A DNA stretch of 5,157 bases, from contig CAAECP010000141.1 in assembly GCA_900754385.1 (NCBI GenBank), positions 1-5,157 on the forward strand. The letters are read 5' to 3'. Positions within the stretch are counted from its first letter, which is position 1. Each line of letters begins with the position of its first letter. The notes beneath the pieces were generated by a model, which saw only the letters and a list, made by a program, of their open reading frames with translations, was not told where the DNA came from and did no database searches. Shown piece by piece: positions 4,034 to 5,157 of the stretch. This DNA is from an uncultured Collinsella sp. (GTDB taxonomy: Bacteria; Actinomycetota; Coriobacteriia; Coriobacteriales; Coriobacteriaceae). A program made the translations under genes and the position numbers.

Positions 4034-5157
4034 TTATGCTTCGTCGTCCTCGTGCAGGCGGCGGCGATAATCGGCGGCCCAGCCCTCGATATTTACCTGA
4101 CGGGCGCGGCCCAGACCGAGTGCGTCGGCCGGGACCGGCTCGGTGATGACGGAGCCGGCGGCCACGAGTGCACCGTCGCCAATCTGGGCGGGCGCGACCA
4201 TCATGGTGTCGGAACCGATGAAGGCGTCCTTGCCGATGACGGTCTTGTGCTTGTGAACGCCGTCGTAGTTGCAGGTGATAGAGCCCGCGCCCACGTTGAC
4301 GCCGGAGCCCATGGTGGTGTCGCCGATGTAGGACAGGTGCGGCACCTTGGAGCCCTCGCCGATCGTGGACTTCTTGATCTCCACGTGCGTGCCGGCCTTG
4401 GAGCCGTCGAGCATGTGGGTGCCCGGGCGCAGGTAGGCGCGCGGGCCGCAGTCGACGCCGTTCTCGATGACGGCCTCGATGGCGATAGTCTCATCGATGA
4501 CGCAGCCGCTGCCGACGGTGGTGTCGGTGAGGCGGCTGTTGGGGCCAAGCTGGCACTCCTCGCCCACGGTGACGTGGCCGATCAGGTGCGTCTGCGGCCA
4601 CACGACGGTGTCACGGCCGATAACGGCGTCGGGGCCGATCCAGGCCTGCGTGGGATCGATGAACGTGACGCCCTCGGCCATCCAGTGCTCGTTGATGCGG
4701 TCGCGCGCGATGGCGGTGAGCTGTGCGAGCTGGATGCGGCTGTTGACGCCCAGGCCGTCGCGGTAGTCATCGCAGTGGAAGATGGAGACTGCCTGGCCGT
4801 GGCCTTTGAGGATCTCGAGCATGTCGGGCAGATAGTACTCGGACTGCGCGTTGTCGTTGCCGATCTCGTTGATGTGGGCGGCGAGCTGCGCGCCGTCGAA
4901 GGCGTAGCAGCCGGCGTTGCACTCCAGCAGCGTGGCGGCCTGCTCGGGCGTGCAGTCCTTCTGCTCGATGATGCGCTCGATCTGGCCGTCGGCGCCCAGC
5001 TTGATGCGGCCGTAGCCGAAGGGGTCGGGCGGGGTCATGGTCATGACGGTGCAGGCGAGCTCGCCGGTAGCGACGGTCTGTGCGAACTTGGCGACGGTGT
5101 CGGCGGTGATGAGCGGCAGGTCGCCGTTGAGCACGACGACGGGGCCTTGCGTGATGC
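4034..5157 (-). CDS. glmU: Bifunctional GlmU, N-terminus outside window
   Basis: GlmU acetylates glucosamine 1-phosphate (C-terminal domain) and then uridylylates it (N-terminal domain) to UDP-GlcNAc, the precursor of peptidoglycan. The frame is open through the right edge. It reads ITQGPVVVLNGDLPL there, so the GTG at 5132-5134 is an internal valine and roughly the first 100 residues are missing. Seen in order, counting from that valine: the NGDLPL metal-binding Asp (5), NAGCYAF (73-79), NDNAQSEYYLPD (93-104), the linker helix GVNSRIQLAQL (129-139), then left-handed beta-helix hexapeptides. The acetyltransferase site residues are present: YLRPG, EIKKS, PHLSYIGD with the catalytic His266 (E. 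coli His363), GAGSITCNYDG and GSDTMMVAP. The C-terminus is short and acidic (HEDDEA). A terminator follows, before prs. Confidence 0.96.
   Translation of the reverse strand, partial: ITQGPVVVLNGDLPLITADTVAKFAQTVATGELACTVMTMTPPDPFGYGRIKLGADGQIERIIEQKDCTPEQAATLLECNAGCYAFDGAQLAAHINEIGNDNAQSEYYLPDMLEILKGHGQAVSIFHCDDYRDGLGVNSRIQLAQLTAIARDRINEHWMAEGVTFIDPTQAWIGPDAVIGRDTVVWPQTHLIGHVTVGEECQLGPNSRLTDTTVGSGCVIDETIAIEAVIENGVDCGPRAYLRPGTHMLDGSKAGTHVEIKKSTIGEGSKVPHLSYIGDTTMGSGVNVGAGSITCNYDGVHKHKTVIGKDAFIGSDTMMVAPAQIGDGALVAAGSVITEPVPADALGLGRARQVNIEGWAADYRRRLHEDDEA

Noticed and set aside
5132..5134. GTG as the start of glmU
   Set aside because: The frame continues upstream to the window edge with family-typical sequence before NGDLPL, so this codon is an internal valine.

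Overview
This looks like a chromosomal window from a high-GC Gram-positive bacterium, most likely an actinobacterium of the Coriobacteriia (Collinsella-like). The genus is a judgement from protein style and gene order, not from a search. Every gene lies on the minus strand, so transcription runs from right to left. Three are housekeeping genes: glmU (UDP-GlcNAc synthesis, its N-terminal part cut off by the right edge), prs (PRPP synthetase) and pth (peptidyl-tRNA hydrolase). The order glmU-prs-(rplY/ctc)-pth is an old cluster in Gram-positives: Bacillus subtilis has gcaD-prs-ctc-pth, and Mycobacterium tuberculosis has glmU-prsA-lpqT-rplY-pth.

Between prs and pth, where many relatives keep the L25/Ctc gene, there is an accessory gene of 375 codons (1283-2410). 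Its C-terminal third carries the motifs of a Vsr/DUF559-like nuclease fold, and its first residues resemble the start of AbiEi-type proteins. Its base composition is lower in GC (about 50-53% in two sampled 60-base lines, against 65% in a sampled glmU line). It has no visible Shine-Dalgarno site.

The accessory gene is bracketed by two non-coding elements of about 200 bp, A (1046-1249) and B (2573-2767). They share the same long terminal inverted repeat (TGGACAGTTAGTTC, then ATACGTAT). They look like MITEs or similar non-autonomous repeats. A third element of similar size, C (about 102-299), has a different inverted repeat and an inner 17-bp hairpin, and begins directly behind the pth stop codon. 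All three lie just downstream of a gene's 3' end.

glmU and prs each end in a clear hairpin plus T-run terminator on the minus strand, and pth has a candidate promoter of its own. The old cluster therefore seems to be read here as separate units rather than one operon. The leftmost 100 bases hold no gene. They contain hairpins and a Fur-box-like palindrome that may belong to the leader of a gene off the left edge.

The most interesting content is the element pair A/B, its link to the accessory nuclease-like gene, and the placement of all three elements behind gene ends. I see no CRISPR array, tRNA, rRNA or intact transposase.
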